A DNA stretch of 64,000 nt from the NCBI RefSeq assembly GCF_003865015.1, contig NZ_BHVV01000001.1, forward strand, positions 372,001 to 436,000, read 5' to 3'. Under the pieces are notes generated by a model. That model saw nothing but the letters and a program-made list of their open reading frames with translations, made no database searches and was not told the DNA's origin. The position numbers were made by a program, and so were the translations under genes. Positions 1 through 8,315 of this stretch are shown one piece after another. Each line of letters starts with the position of its first letter. The first letter of the stretch is position 1. The stretch comes from Sulfurisoma sediminicola. GTDB taxonomy: Bacteria; Pseudomonadota; Gammaproteobacteria; Burkholderiales; Rhodocyclaceae.

Positions 1-1141
1 TGGCGACCTGCTCGGCCTCGATCTCGGTGAAGCCGCGCGTGGTCATTGCCGGCGTCCCGATGCGGATGCCCGAAGTGACGAAGGGCTTCTGCGGGTCGTT
101 GGGGATGGCGTTCTTGTTGACCGTGAGATGAGCCTTGCCCAGAGCCGCTTCGGCATCCTTGCCGGTGATGTTCTTGGCCTGGAGGTCGACGAGGAAGACA
201 TGGCTCTCGGTTCGGCCGGAGACGATGCGCAGGCCGCGCGACTTCAGCACCTTGCACATCACCTGGGCGTTGTCGATCACCTGCTCCTGATAGTTGCGGA
301 ACTCGGGCGTCATGGCCTCCTTGAAGGCCACGGCCTTGGCGGCGATGACGTGCTCCAGCGGGCCGCCCTGCAGGCCGGGGAAGATGGCCGAGTTGATGGC
401 CTTCTCGTGCTCGGCCTTCATCAGGATCAGGCCGCCGCGCGGGCCGCGCAGGGTCTTGTGGGTAGTCGAAGTCACGACGTCGGCGTGCGGCACCGGGTTG
501 GGGTAGAAGCCGGCGGCGACGAGGCCGGCGTAGTGGGCCATGTCCACCATGAAGATGGCGCCGACGTCCTTGGCCACCTTGGCGAAACGCTCGAAGTCGA
601 TCTTCAACGCGTAGGCCGAAGCACCGGCGATGATGAGCTTGGGCTTGTGCTCGTGCGCCAGCTTCTCCATCGCATCGTAGTCGATCTCCTCTTTTGCCGT
701 CAGGCCATAGGGCACGACCTTGAACCACTTGCCGCTCATGTTGAGTGCCATGCCGTGGGTGAGGTGGCCGCCTTCGGCCAAGCTCATGCCGAGGATGGTA
801 TCGCCCGGCTTGAGGAAGGCGAGGAACACGGCCTGGTTGGCCTGCGAGCCGGAATTGGGCTGGACATTGGCGCAATCGGCACCGTAGAGCTTCTTGGCGC
901 GATCGATGGCCAGCTGCTCGGCCACGTCCACGTGCTCGCAGCCGCCGTAGTAGCGCTTGCCGGGGTAGCCCTCGGCGTATTTGTTGGTGAGCTGGGAGCC
1001 CTGCGCCTCCATCACCGCCCAGGAGACATAGTTCTCCGAGGCGATCAGCTCGATATGGTCTTGCTGGCGCCTGGTTTCTGCCTCGATTGCGGCCCACAGC
1101 TCGGGATCGGTCTTGGCGAGGGTGTTTTTCTTCGAGAACAT
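1..1141 (-). CDS. glyA: Serine hydroxymethyltransferase, C-terminus cut by window edge
   Basis: PLP enzyme that interconverts serine and glycine while charging tetrahydrofolate to 5,10-methylene-THF, the one-carbon donor used by thymidylate synthase. About 380 codons are visible from an ATG at 1139-1141. The protein opens MFSKKNTL and carries the GlyA hallmarks ASENYVS near residue 35, the YYGG substrate loop, and the PLP-lysine segment [14 protein letters not shown]. The family is usually about 415 residues, so roughly 35 are missing beyond base 1. It lies 38 nt downstream of the histidine phosphatase gene on the same strand and may be co-transcribed with it. The identification is secure. 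Confidence 0.97.
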   Translation of the reverse strand, partial: MFSKKNTLAKTDPELWAAIEAETRRQQDHIELIASENYVSWAVMEAQGSQLTNKYAEGYPGKRYYGGCEHVDVAEQLAIDRAKKLYGADCANVQPNSGSQANQAVFLAFLKPGDTILGMSLAEGGHLTHGMALNMSGKWFKVVPYGLTAKEEIDYDAMEKLAHEHKPKLIIAGASAYALKIDFERFAKVAKDVGAIFMVDMAHYAGLVAAGFYPNPVPHADVVTSTTHKTLRGPRGGLILMKAEHEKAINSAIFPGLQGGPLEHVIAAKAVAFKEAMTPEFRNYQEQVIDNAQVMCKVLKSRGLRIVSGRTESHVFLVDLQAKNITGKDAEAALGKAHLTVNKNAIPNDPQKPFVTSGIRIGTPAMTTRGFTEIEAEQVA

Positions 1142-1179
1142 GGCGGGCTTCCGTTCAAATCGGGGAGGCCCGCATTTTA

Positions 1180-1812
1180 TCACTCGACTACCTGCTCCAA
1201 GACCCGCTCGAGGTGGTGGCGGTCGGCCCAGGTACGCAAATGCCAGCCGTGGGCGTCGAACTCGAACCAGTTCAAGGCGCAGTTGGGGATCTTGAAGTCG
1301 CGCGGCGCTTCCAGGGGACGGCCGGTGGCCTTGCGGTAGATGATGTCGAGCACGCCGCCATGAGACACCGCAAGGATGGTCTGGCCGGCATGGTGGCGCA
1401 CCAGACCGTCCACGGCCGTCACCACCCGCGCGGCGAAAACACGCAGGCTCTCGCCGTCGCCGAAGGGGTGATCGAGATCGCGTACCGCATAGCAGGCGTG
1501 GTGCGCCGGGTGAAGGCGCGCCCCCTCCGCCGCGGTCAGTCCCTGGAATATGCCGTAGTGGCGCTCGCGCAGGCCCGGCGCCGGGCGCACATCGAGGCCG
1601 AGGCGCACGGCCGCCGCGCTGGCCGTGCTCCAGGCGCGGGCCAGGTCGCTGCTGTAGATCGCAGCGAACTGGTGGTGGGCGACGCCGAAGGCCGTGGCCA
1701 GCGCCTGGGCGCGGCCGGTCTCGTTGAGCGGCACATCGATATGGCCCTGGATGCGCTTTTCGACGTTCCAGTCGGTTTCGCCGTGACGAACGATGCAAAG
1801 ACGGGTGGTCAT
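1180..1812 (-). CDS. Histidine phosphatase family protein (phosphoglycerate mutase-like)
   Basis: Predicted soluble phosphatase of the branch-1 histidine phosphatase superfamily, 210 residues. The N-terminal catalytic motif RHGETDW is at about residues 8-14, followed by the typical [11 protein letters not shown] segment, the YSSDLARA motif and a late SHGG containing the second catalytic histidine. The start is taken at ATG 1810-1812 because this puts the RHGE motif at the usual distance from the N-terminus. An upstream in-frame ATG at 1852-1854 would add 14 poorly conserved residues. Substrate cannot be deduced; cofactor-dependent phosphoglycerate mutase and alpha-ribazole phosphatase (CobC) are both in the superfamily. 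No cobalamin genes are nearby. Confidence 0.88.
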   Translation of the reverse strand: MTTRLCIVRHGETDWNVEKRIQGHIDVPLNETGRAQALATAFGVAHHQFAAIYSSDLARAWSTASAAAVRLGLDVRPAPGLRERHYGIFQGLTAAEGARLHPAHHACYAVRDLDHPFGDGESLRVFAARVVTAVDGLVRHHAGQTILAVSHGGVLDIIYRKATGRPLEAPRDFKIPNCALNWFEFDAHGWHLRTWADRHHLERVLEQVVE

Positions 1813-1945
1813 GGTCAAAAGGCGACCTGCGGGTTTCCACAGGCGGTGCCACAAAGCGGGGAGAACGGATTAAGCTACGCGCCCATAACAGCGCCGCCCC
1901 GGACCCGGGCGTGGCAGCCATTGTAACCATGGCAACCACTACTAT

Positions 1946-1952
1946 GGAGGAG
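1946..1952 (+). promoter_or_regulatory. Shine-Dalgarno site fixing the start of the TRAP small permease
   Basis: GGAGGAG ends 9 nt before the ATG at 1962, selecting that codon over the in-frame ATGs at 1911, 1929 and 1944. The ATG at 1944 overlaps the site itself. Confidence 0.75.
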
Positions 1953-1961
1953 TACCCCGGC

Positions 1962-2612
1962 ATGAATGCCCTGCTGAAATTTTCCGGCCTGATCGACGGA
2001 CTGAGCGAACGCGTCGGCCGCGCCGCAATCTGGCTGATCCTGATCGTCGTGATCATCAGCGCCGGCAACGCCGTCTCGCGCTTCTCCCTCAACCTCAGCT
2101 CTAACGCGATGCTCGAGGTCCAGTGGTACCTGTTCTCGGCGGTCTTCCTGTTCTGCGCCGCCTATGTCCTCAAGAAGAACGAGCACATCCGCATCGACGT
2201 CATCGCCGGCCGCCTCTCCGAACGCGGGCAGAACTGGATCGACGTCTTCGGCATCATCGTCTTCCTGCTGCCGATGGCTGCCCTGATCACCTGGACTTCG
2301 TGGTCGGTCTTCATGAACGCCTGGAACTCCGGCGAGATGTCATCCAACCCCGGCGGCCTGATCCGTTGGCCGGTGCGCCTGATGCTGCCGGCCGGCTTCG
2401 TGCTGCTGATCCTCCAGGCCTTGTCCGAACTGATCAAGCGCGTGGCCTTCCTCACCGGTGCCGGCCCCAATCCGCTGGCCAAGGAGGCCGGCCCCAGCGC
2501 CGAGGAGGAACTCGCCGAAGCCATCAAGAAGCACCAGGTCGCGCCCGAGGTCGCCGATATCGTCGGCATGAACAGGGAAATGGTGAACGGCAAGGAAGGG
2601 GAGCCGAAATGA
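1962..2612 (+). CDS. dctQ: TRAP transporter small permease subunit (DctQ type)
   Basis: Small membrane subunit of a sodium-driven tripartite ATP-independent periplasmic transporter, 216 residues. Four hydrophobic segments are visible, the first around [19 protein letters not shown]. The motif [14 protein letters not shown] in the second and HIRIDV just after it are typical of DctQ proteins. The start at 1962 is set by a strong ribosome site. A long hydrophilic tail of about 55 residues follows the last membrane segment. The stop overlaps the ATG of the large permease by 4 bp, so the two are translationally coupled. The partner binding protein is on the opposite strand downstream. Confidence 0.92.
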   Translation: MNALLKFSGLIDGLSERVGRAAIWLILIVVIISAGNAVSRFSLNLSSNAMLEVQWYLFSAVFLFCAAYVLKKNEHIRIDVIAGRLSERGQNWIDVFGIIVFLLPMAALITWTSWSVFMNAWNSGEMSSNPGGLIRWPVRLMLPAGFVLLILQALSELIKRVAFLTGAGPNPLAKEAGPSAEEELAEAIKKHQVAPEVADIVGMNREMVNGKEGEPK

Positions 2613-4348
2613 GCGCGTTCCTCATCGCCAACATGGCGCCGATCATCTTCGCCTCGCTGATCTTCTTCCTGCTGCTCGGCTTCCCGGTCGCCTTCGCACT
2701 GGCCGCCAACGGCATCGTCTTCGGCTTCATCGGCATGGAGCTTGGCCTGTTCCAGCCGACCTTCTTCCAGGCGCTGCCCGAACGCATCTTCGGCGGCATC
2801 ATGAACAACGACACGCTGATGGCCATCCCCTTCTTCACCTTCATGGGGCTGATCCTCGAGCGTTCGGGCATGGCCGAGGACCTGCTCGAAACCATCGGCC
2901 AGCTCTTCGGCCCGATCCGCGGCGGCCTCGCCTATGCCGTTGTCCTGGTCGGTGCCATGCTCGCCGCCACCACCGGCGTGGTCGCGGCCTCGGTGATCTC
3001 GATGGGCCTGATCTCGCTGCCCATCATGCTGCGCTACGGCTACGACCGGCGGCTGGCTTCAGGCGTCATCGCCGCCTCGGGCACGCTGGCGCAGATCATT
3101 CCGCCCTCGCTGGTGCTGATCATCATCGCCGACCAGCTCGGCAAGTCCGTTGGCGACATGTACAAGGGCGCCTTCGTTCCCGGCTTCGTGCTGACCGGTC
3201 TCTATCTCGCCTATGTGCTCGGCGTGACGATCTTCTTCCCCAAGGCAGCGCCGGCGCTGCCGCCCGAGGCGCGCGTCTTCCGCGAGCCCAGCGGCAAGAC
3301 GGGAGGCATTTCGCTGATTCTGCTGACCATCGTTTCGGTCGGAGCGGCCATTTTCTGGGCGATGCGGCAGCCGGCCGACAAGCCGACCGACGAACTGATC
3401 GTGGTCGCGATGTGCCTGGGCATGGCCGTCGCCTTCACCCTCGCGATCGCCAACCGCCTGTCCAAGCTCGGGCTGCTGTCGAAGATGGCCGAGAAGGTCA
3501 CCTTCGTGCTGATCCCGCCGCTGGCGCTGATCTTCCTCGTGCTCGGCACCATTTTCATCGGCATCGCCACCCCGACCGAGGGCGGCGCCATGGGCGCCAC
3601 CGGCGCCCTGATCATGGCGCTGGCGCGGAAGCGGCTCAACTGGTCGCTACTCAAGCAGGCGATGGACTCGACGGCCAAGCTCACCACCTTCGTCGTCTTC
3701 ATCCTCGTCGGCGCCCGCGTCTTCTCGCTGACCTTCTACGGCGTCGACGGCCACAAGTGGGTCGAGCACCTGCTCTCCGACCTGCCGGGGGGGCAGATCG
3801 GCTTCCTGATCGTGGTGAATGCGCTGGTCTTCTTCCTCGCCTTCTTCCTCGACTTCTTCGAACTCTGCTTCATCGTGGTGCCGCTACTCGGCCCGGTCGC
3901 CGACAAGCTGGGCATCGACCTGATCTGGTTCGGCGTGTTGCTCGCCATCAACATGCAGACCTCGTTCATGCATCCGCCCTTCGGCTTCGCACTGTTCTAC
4001 CTGCGCTCGGTGGCACCCACCTCGCGCTACAAGGACCACCAGACCGGCAAACTCACCGAGCCGGTGACCACCGGCCAGATCTACTGGGGCGCCATTCCCT
4101 TCGTCGTCATCCAGATCATCATGGTCGGCCTGGTCATCGCCTTCCCGCAACTCGTCGGCCGCGACGCGCAACTGACCGATGCCCAGATGGAACAGCAGGG
4201 GCAGGCCATCGACATCCAGAAGATGCTGCAGGACGATGCGGCCAAGGATGCGGCACGGGAGGCCAAGAAAGCCGATGGGGGCGGCAGCGCCAACGACGGC
4301 GATGCGCTGACCAAGGCCATCCGCGACGCCGACAAATCAGGCAAGTAG
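2609..4348 (+). CDS. dctM: TRAP transporter large permease subunit (DctM type)
   Basis: Multi-spanning subunit that forms the translocation channel of a TRAP transporter, 579 residues. It is longer than the classical DctM of about 430 because it has an extra hydrophobic pair near residues 230-280 and a charged C-terminal tail of about 60 residues (residues 520-579, rich in Asp, Lys and Ala). This longer form belongs to the group commonly labelled mannitol/chloroaromatic TRAP permeases, a label that does not establish substrate. Conserved segments include FPVAFALAANG, the IIPPSLVLIIIA helix and TPTEGGAMGATGAL. The ATG overlaps the dctQ stop by 4 bp and a terminator lies 40 nt past the stop. 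Confidence 0.93.
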   Translation: MSAFLIANMAPIIFASLIFFLLLGFPVAFALAANGIVFGFIGMELGLFQPTFFQALPERIFGGIMNNDTLMAIPFFTFMGLILERSGMAEDLLETIGQLFGPIRGGLAYAVVLVGAMLAATTGVVAASVISMGLISLPIMLRYGYDRRLASGVIAASGTLAQIIPPSLVLIIIADQLGKSVGDMYKGAFVPGFVLTGLYLAYVLGVTIFFPKAAPALPPEARVFREPSGKTGGISLILLTIVSVGAAIFWAMRQPADKPTDELIVVAMCLGMAVAFTLAIANRLSKLGLLSKMAEKVTFVLIPPLALIFLVLGTIFIGIATPTEGGAMGATGALIMALARKRLNWSLLKQAMDSTAKLTTFVVFILVGARVFSLTFYGVDGHKWVEHLLSDLPGGQIGFLIVVNALVFFLAFFLDFFELCFIVVPLLGPVADKLGIDLIWFGVLLAINMQTSFMHPPFGFALFYLRSVAPTSRYKDHQTGKLTEPVTTGQIYWGAIPFVVIQIIMVGLVIAFPQLVGRDAQLTDAQMEQQGQAIDIQKMLQDDAAKDAAREAKKADGGGSANDGDALTKAIRDADKSGK

Positions 4349-4380
4349 CATCGCCGCACGCCGGGGCTCGGAGCCCGGAC

Positions 4381-4415
4381 AAAAAAAAGCCCTGCGGAAA
4401 TCCGCAGGGCTTTTT
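4381..4415. terminator. Bidirectional rho-independent terminator
   Basis: An 11-bp perfect stem, 4388-4398 pairing with 4401-4411 (AGCCCTGCGGA and its complement) around a minimal loop, has eight A on the left and five T on the right. It can therefore end both the TRAP permease transcript from the left and the converging binding-protein transcript from the right. Confidence 0.93.
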
Positions 4416-4433
4416 GCTTGGCGTGACAGCCGC

Positions 4434-5516
4434 TTACTTGACGTGCTGCTGCAGGAACTGATCCATGCCGAGTTCGGCGACGCCGAACCACTGGTTCATG
4501 TCCTTCTGGTTCTTCAAGTAATCCGTGTAGATCTTCTTGAAGGCCGGGTTCTTGGCCGATTCGTCGCTATAGAGTTGGACGGCAGCCTTGTAGGCGGCCT
4601 CGACGATCTCGTTCGAGTACTTCTTGAGCTTGACGCCCTGCCCGATCAGGCGGCGCAGCGCGAGCGGGTTCTTGTAATCGTATTCGGCCATCATGGTGAC
4701 GTTGGCCTCGTAGGCGGCGGCCTGGAACGCCTCCTGGTACTCCTTGGGCAGCTTGGCCCAGGCGTCCTTGTTGATGAAGAAGTTGATGCCGGGACCCGGT
4801 TCCCACCAGCCCGGGAAGTAGTAGTTCTTGGCGACCTTGTGGAAACCGAGCTTTTCGTCGTCGTAGGGGCCGACCCACTCGGCGGCGTCGATGGTGCCCT
4901 TCTCCAGCGCCGGGTAGATATCGGAGCCGGCGATCTGCTGCGTCACCATGCCCAGGGCCGAGAACACCGTGCCGCCGAGGCCGGCGATGCGCATCTTGAC
5001 GCCCTTGACGTCGGCCAGCGTGTTGATCTCCTTGCGGAACCAGCCGCCCATCTGCACGCCGGTGTTGCCGCCGAGGAAATGCACGACGTTGTAGTTCGAG
5101 TAGAACTCGTTGAGCAGCTTGTCGCCGCCGCCGAAGTAGACCCAGGCGTTGAGCTGGCGCGCGTTCATGCCGAAGGGCACCGAGGTGCCGAAGCCGAAGG
5201 TCTTGTCCTTGCCGACGTAGTAGTAGGAACAGGTATGGCAGCACTCGACGGTACCGTTCTGGGTGACGTCCAGCGCCTGCAGTCCGGGGGCGATTTCACC
5301 GGCGGCGAAGACCTGCACAGTGAACTTGCCGCCGGTCATTGCGGCCAGGCGCTTCGACAGCACCTCGGCACCCCCGTAGATGGTGTCGAGGCTCTTGGGG
5401 AAGCTGGAGGTCAGGCGCCACTTGATGGTGGGCGCGCTCTGGGCGATCGCCGGGGCAGCGCCCGCGGCCAGAATGCCGGTCAGACCGGCGTGCTGCAGAA
5501 ACTTGCGTCGTTCCAT
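4434..5516 (-). CDS. dctP: TRAP transporter substrate-binding protein (TakP/DctP family), Tat signal
   Basis: Periplasmic solute-binding component of the TRAP system encoded on the facing strand, 360 residues. The N-terminus has a twin-arginine motif (ERRKFLQ, residues 2-8) followed by a hydrophobic stretch and a likely cleavage after AIAQ. Family features include VKMRIAGLGGTVFSALG and AEWVGPYDDEKLGF. These resemble TakP, the dimeric 2-oxoacid-binding protein of Rhodobacter, in which the ligand is bound with a sodium ion. A monocarboxylate or 2-oxoacid substrate is an inference. It converges on the permease genes and shares their terminator, so it must have its own promoter to the right of 5516. 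RRKFLQ suggests folding before export. Confidence 0.92.
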   Translation of the reverse strand: MERRKFLQHAGLTGILAAGAAPAIAQSAPTIKWRLTSSFPKSLDTIYGGAEVLSKRLAAMTGGKFTVQVFAAGEIAPGLQALDVTQNGTVECCHTCSYYYVGKDKTFGFGTSVPFGMNARQLNAWVYFGGGDKLLNEFYSNYNVVHFLGGNTGVQMGGWFRKEINTLADVKGVKMRIAGLGGTVFSALGMVTQQIAGSDIYPALEKGTIDAAEWVGPYDDEKLGFHKVAKNYYFPGWWEPGPGINFFINKDAWAKLPKEYQEAFQAAAYEANVTMMAEYDYKNPLALRRLIGQGVKLKKYSNEIVEAAYKAAVQLYSDESAKNPAFKKIYTDYLKNQKDMNQWFGVAELGMDQFLQQHVK

Positions 5517-5615
5517 GCCACGTCTCCTATTCGATTTTTTGGAGATCCCGCACTGCGGGATCGTGCGCGGATACTACTCCCAAAGCCAAAACCGCGGACT
5601 TGCGGTTAACCGCAA

Positions 5616-6968
5616 TCAGTTGCCGGCGACCGTCATGCGGTCGATCAGGATCGAGCCGACCTGCTTCGAGCCGCGTACCACGACATCGTTGCCGATCGCC
5701 GCGATGCCCTTAAGCATTTCACGCAGGTTGCCGGCGATGGTGATCTCCTCCACCGGATACCGGATCTCGCCGTCCTCGACCCAGTAGCCGGCGGCGCCGC
5801 GCGAATAGTCGCCGGTGACGTAGTTGATGCCGTGGCCGAGAAGCTCGGTCACCAGCAGGCCACGGCCCATTTCCTTCAGCAGGCCCTTGAAGTCGTGGCA
5901 TCCGGGCTTGACGATCAGGTTGTGGCTGCCGCCGGCGTTGCCGGTGGTCTGCATGCCGAGCTTGCGCGCCGAATAGGTCGACAGGAAGTAGCCCTGCAGC
6001 ACGCCGTTCTTCACCACGTCGCGCGCCTTCACGGCGACGCCGTCGTCGTCGAACCAGCCCGAGGCCAGGCCCTTGGGCACGAAGGGATCCTCGGCGATCT
6101 GCACGAACCTGGGAAAGACCTGGCTGCCGAGCGAGTCGAGCAGGAACGACGACTTGCGGTAGAGCGAACCGCCGCTGACCGCATGGACGAAACTGCCGAT
6201 CAGCCCTGCCGCCAGCGGCGCCTCCAACAGTACCGGCACCTGGCAGGTCTTGACCTTGCGTGCCTTCAGCCGCGACAGGGCACGCCGCGCGGCGTAATCG
6301 CCGATGGCCTCTGCCGCGGGAAAGTCGGCCGGATCGCGCTTGCTCGAATACCAGTCGTCGCGCTGCATGGCGTCGCCCTTTCCGGCGATGGGCGCGCAGG
6401 AAATGTAATGGCGCGTCGACGCGTAGCCACCCATGAAGCCGAGGCTGTTGGCCGAGACGAAGTGCGACTGCTGCGCCGAAACGCTCGCCCCTTCGGTATT
6501 GTCGATCAGCGGGCTGACGGCGAAGGCGGCCTCCTCGCAGCGGCGCGCCAGCGCGATCGACTCCTCGATCGGCAATGTCCATGGGTGGAAGAGATCCAGT
6601 TCGGGGCCGCCATCCCCGGCCAGCAGCACGGCGTCGGGCAGTCCGGCGCAGGGATCCTCGGCGGTGAAGCGGGCGATGGTCGCGGCCTTCTCCACCGTGG
6701 CGCGCAAGGCCGCCGGCGAGAAGTCCGAGGTGCTGGCGTGGCCGCGGCGGGTGCCGAGATAGACGGTGACGCCGATGCCCTTGTCGCGGTTGTACTCGAT
6801 GGTCTCGACCTCGCCCTTGCGTACCGTCACCGACTGGCCCTGGCCCTCCGAGACGTCGGTCTCGCAACCGCTGGCGCCGAGCTTCGCGGCGTGAGCGAGA
6901 ATATCGGCGGCGAGCTGGCGCAGTTGTTCGGGGGTGTGGCTGAAATCGTTGGAAGACCTGGAGGGCAT
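5616..6968 (-). CDS. pmbA: Metalloprotease-related protein PmbA/TldE
   Basis: PmbA (TldE), 450 residues, is the non-catalytic partner of the metalloprotease TldD. In enteric bacteria the pair matures microcin B17 and helps degrade the CcdA antitoxin. The sequence shows the family core: YNRDKGIGVTVYLGTRRGHAS, SARKLGMQTTGNAGG near residue 335, and the C-terminal GHGINYVTGDYSRGAAGYWVE block. No HExxH motif is present, as expected for the TldE half. It is divergent from darP, whose start is 42 nt away, so the two promoters share a short region. No tldD is seen in the window. Confidence 0.95.
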   Translation of the reverse strand: MPSRSSNDFSHTPEQLRQLAADILAHAAKLGASGCETDVSEGQGQSVTVRKGEVETIEYNRDKGIGVTVYLGTRRGHASTSDFSPAALRATVEKAATIARFTAEDPCAGLPDAVLLAGDGGPELDLFHPWTLPIEESIALARRCEEAAFAVSPLIDNTEGASVSAQQSHFVSANSLGFMGGYASTRHYISCAPIAGKGDAMQRDDWYSSKRDPADFPAAEAIGDYAARRALSRLKARKVKTCQVPVLLEAPLAAGLIGSFVHAVSGGSLYRKSSFLLDSLGSQVFPRFVQIAEDPFVPKGLASGWFDDDGVAVKARDVVKNGVLQGYFLSTYSARKLGMQTTGNAGGSHNLIVKPGCHDFKGLLKEMGRGLLVTELLGHGINYVTGDYSRGAAGYWVEDGEIRYPVEEITIAGNLREMLKGIAAIGNDVVVRGSKQVGSILIDRMTVAGN

Positions 6969-6993
6969 GGCGGATCGACCGGGGTGCGAAAGC

Positions 6994-6999
6994 TATAAT
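6994..6999 (+). promoter_or_regulatory. Likely -10 element for darP-mogA
   Basis: A perfect TATAAT lies 10 nt before the darP ATG, in the 41-nt pmbA/darP divergent region. No good -35 hexamer is seen at 17 nt. If used, the transcript would be almost leaderless. Confidence 0.5.
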
Positions 7000-7009
7000 C
7001 ATAACCGCG

Positions 7010-7597
7010 ATGCGCCATCACCACTTCCCCAACACCAGCCAAGACCCCGACCAGAGCGACAGCGACGGCAGCGAAGACCTGCCCCCGAGCAAGTCGCAGC
7101 GGAAGCGCGAGTCAACGGCCCTGCAGGACATGGGGGCGGAACTCGTCGCCCTGTCGCGCGACCAGCTGAAGAAAATCGACCTGCCGGACAACCTGCGCAC
7201 CGCCGTGCGCGACTGCCAGCGCTTCACCAGCCACGGCGCGATCAGCCGCCAGATGCAGTACATCGGCAAACTCATGCGCAGCATCGACCCGGCGCCGATC
7301 CAGGCCGCGCTCGACGAAATCAAGGGCGTTTCCGCCGCCGCCAACGCGCGCCAGCACGCGCTCGAGCGCCTGCGCACGCGCCTGCTCGAAGACGAGGCCG
7401 TTCTCGGCGAGATCGCCCGCGACTACCCGGGCACCGACATCACCCAGCTGCGCCAGCTGCGCCGCAACGCGCTGAAGGAGCAGGAACACAACAAGCCGCC
7501 GCGCGCCTTCCGCGAGATCTTTCGCGTCCTGCGCGACTTGACCGAAAACACAAAGGAAGCCCATGACGCAGATGACGCTGGCGCTGCCGGCGAATGA
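7010..7597 (+). CDS. darP: Ribosome-associated protein DarP (YjgA, DUF615)
   Basis: DarP is a small helical factor that binds late 50S ribosomal precursors and supports peptidyl-transferase-centre maturation in E. coli. The 195-residue product has the family signature KSQRKRESTALQDMGAEL near residues 28-45, followed by the RFTSHGAISRQMQYIGKLMR block around residue 80. An acidic, charged N-terminal leader is usual for the family. Its 3' end overlaps mogA by 35 bp in another frame, implying co-translation. The identification is secure. Confidence 0.95.
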   Translation: MRHHHFPNTSQDPDQSDSDGSEDLPPSKSQRKRESTALQDMGAELVALSRDQLKKIDLPDNLRTAVRDCQRFTSHGAISRQMQYIGKLMRSIDPAPIQAALDEIKGVSAAANARQHALERLRTRLLEDEAVLGEIARDYPGTDITQLRQLRRNALKEQEHNKPPRAFREIFRVLRDLTENTKEAHDADDAGAAGE

Positions 7598-8144
7598 CCC
7601 GCTGCTGATCGGCCTGGTGTCGATCTCGGACCGCGCCTCCAGCGGCGCCTACGAAGACAAGGGCATCCCGGCGCTGCAGGAATGGTTTGGCGCCGCGCTG
7701 GCCTCGCCCTGGCGCATGGAAACGCGGCTGATCCCCGACGAGCAGCCGCTGATCGAGCAGACCCTGATCGATCTCTGCGACAGCATCGGCTGCCATCTCG
7801 TGCTCACCACCGGCGGCACCGGCCCCGCGCCGCGCGACGTCACGCCCGAGGCCACGCTCGCCGTCGCGCACAAGGTGATGCCCGGCTTCGGCGAGCAGAT
7901 GCGCGCGGTGAGCCTCAAGTACGTGCCCACCGCGATCCTCTCGCGCCAGGTCGGCGTCATCCGCGGCAAGGCGCTGATCCTCAACCTCCCCGGCCAGCCC
8001 AAGGCCATCAAGGAGACGCTCGACGGCATCTTCGCCGCCGTGCCCTACTGTCTCGACCTCATCGGCGGGGTCTACATCGAGACGCGCGAGGAGGTCGTCA
8101 AGGCCTTCCGGCCGAAGTCGGCGATCAAGCCCGCCAAGGGCTGA
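7563..8144 (+). CDS. mogA: Molybdopterin adenylyltransferase
   Basis: MogA adenylylates molybdopterin to prepare it for molybdenum insertion in molybdenum cofactor synthesis, 193 residues. The nucleotide- and pterin-binding motif TGGTGPAPRDVTPEA near residue 80 and the SISDRASSGAYEDKG start are diagnostic. The ATG at 7563 is preceded by AAGGAAG at 7553-7559, inside the end of darP. An ATG three codons later (7572) is possible but less well placed. No molybdoenzyme is encoded in the window. Confidence 0.95.
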   Translation: MTQMTLALPANDPLLIGLVSISDRASSGAYEDKGIPALQEWFGAALASPWRMETRLIPDEQPLIEQTLIDLCDSIGCHLVLTTGGTGPAPRDVTPEATLAVAHKVMPGFGEQMRAVSLKYVPTAILSRQVGVIRGKALILNLPGQPKAIKETLDGIFAAVPYCLDLIGGVYIETREEVVKAFRPKSAIKPAKG

Positions 8145-8195
8145 GCCATCGGCGTCACGCCATCCGCTACGGCGAGGATCCGCAGCGGCGCGGAG

Positions 8196-8283
8196 AGCGT
8201 ACTTTGATCGACCGCCCTGCTGCGCAGGGGCTTCATCAGAGCGTTTCTTGCTCGACCGCCTTGTAGCGCAGTTGCTTCATCAG
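8196..8283. repeat. Tandem repeat, two 44-bp copies
   Basis: Bases 8196-8239 and 8240-8283 are directly adjacent copies matching at 36 of 44 positions. Both contain the core CGACCGCC followed by GCGCAG and end CTTCATCAG. They lie in the 171-bp gap between mogA and the PilZ-like gene, just past the latter's stop. Each copy read on the minus strand contains ATGAAG and a short arginine-rich peptide frame, which is not convincing as a gene. Confidence 0.85.
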
Positions 8284-8315
8284 CGCCGAGTTTTCCAGGT
8301 TGATCGGGCAAAACC

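Noticed and set aside
8196-8283. Small peptide genes in the 44-bp repeats
   Set aside because: Each copy has ATGAAG and a short frame, but there is no ribosome site, and the two run in different contexts.
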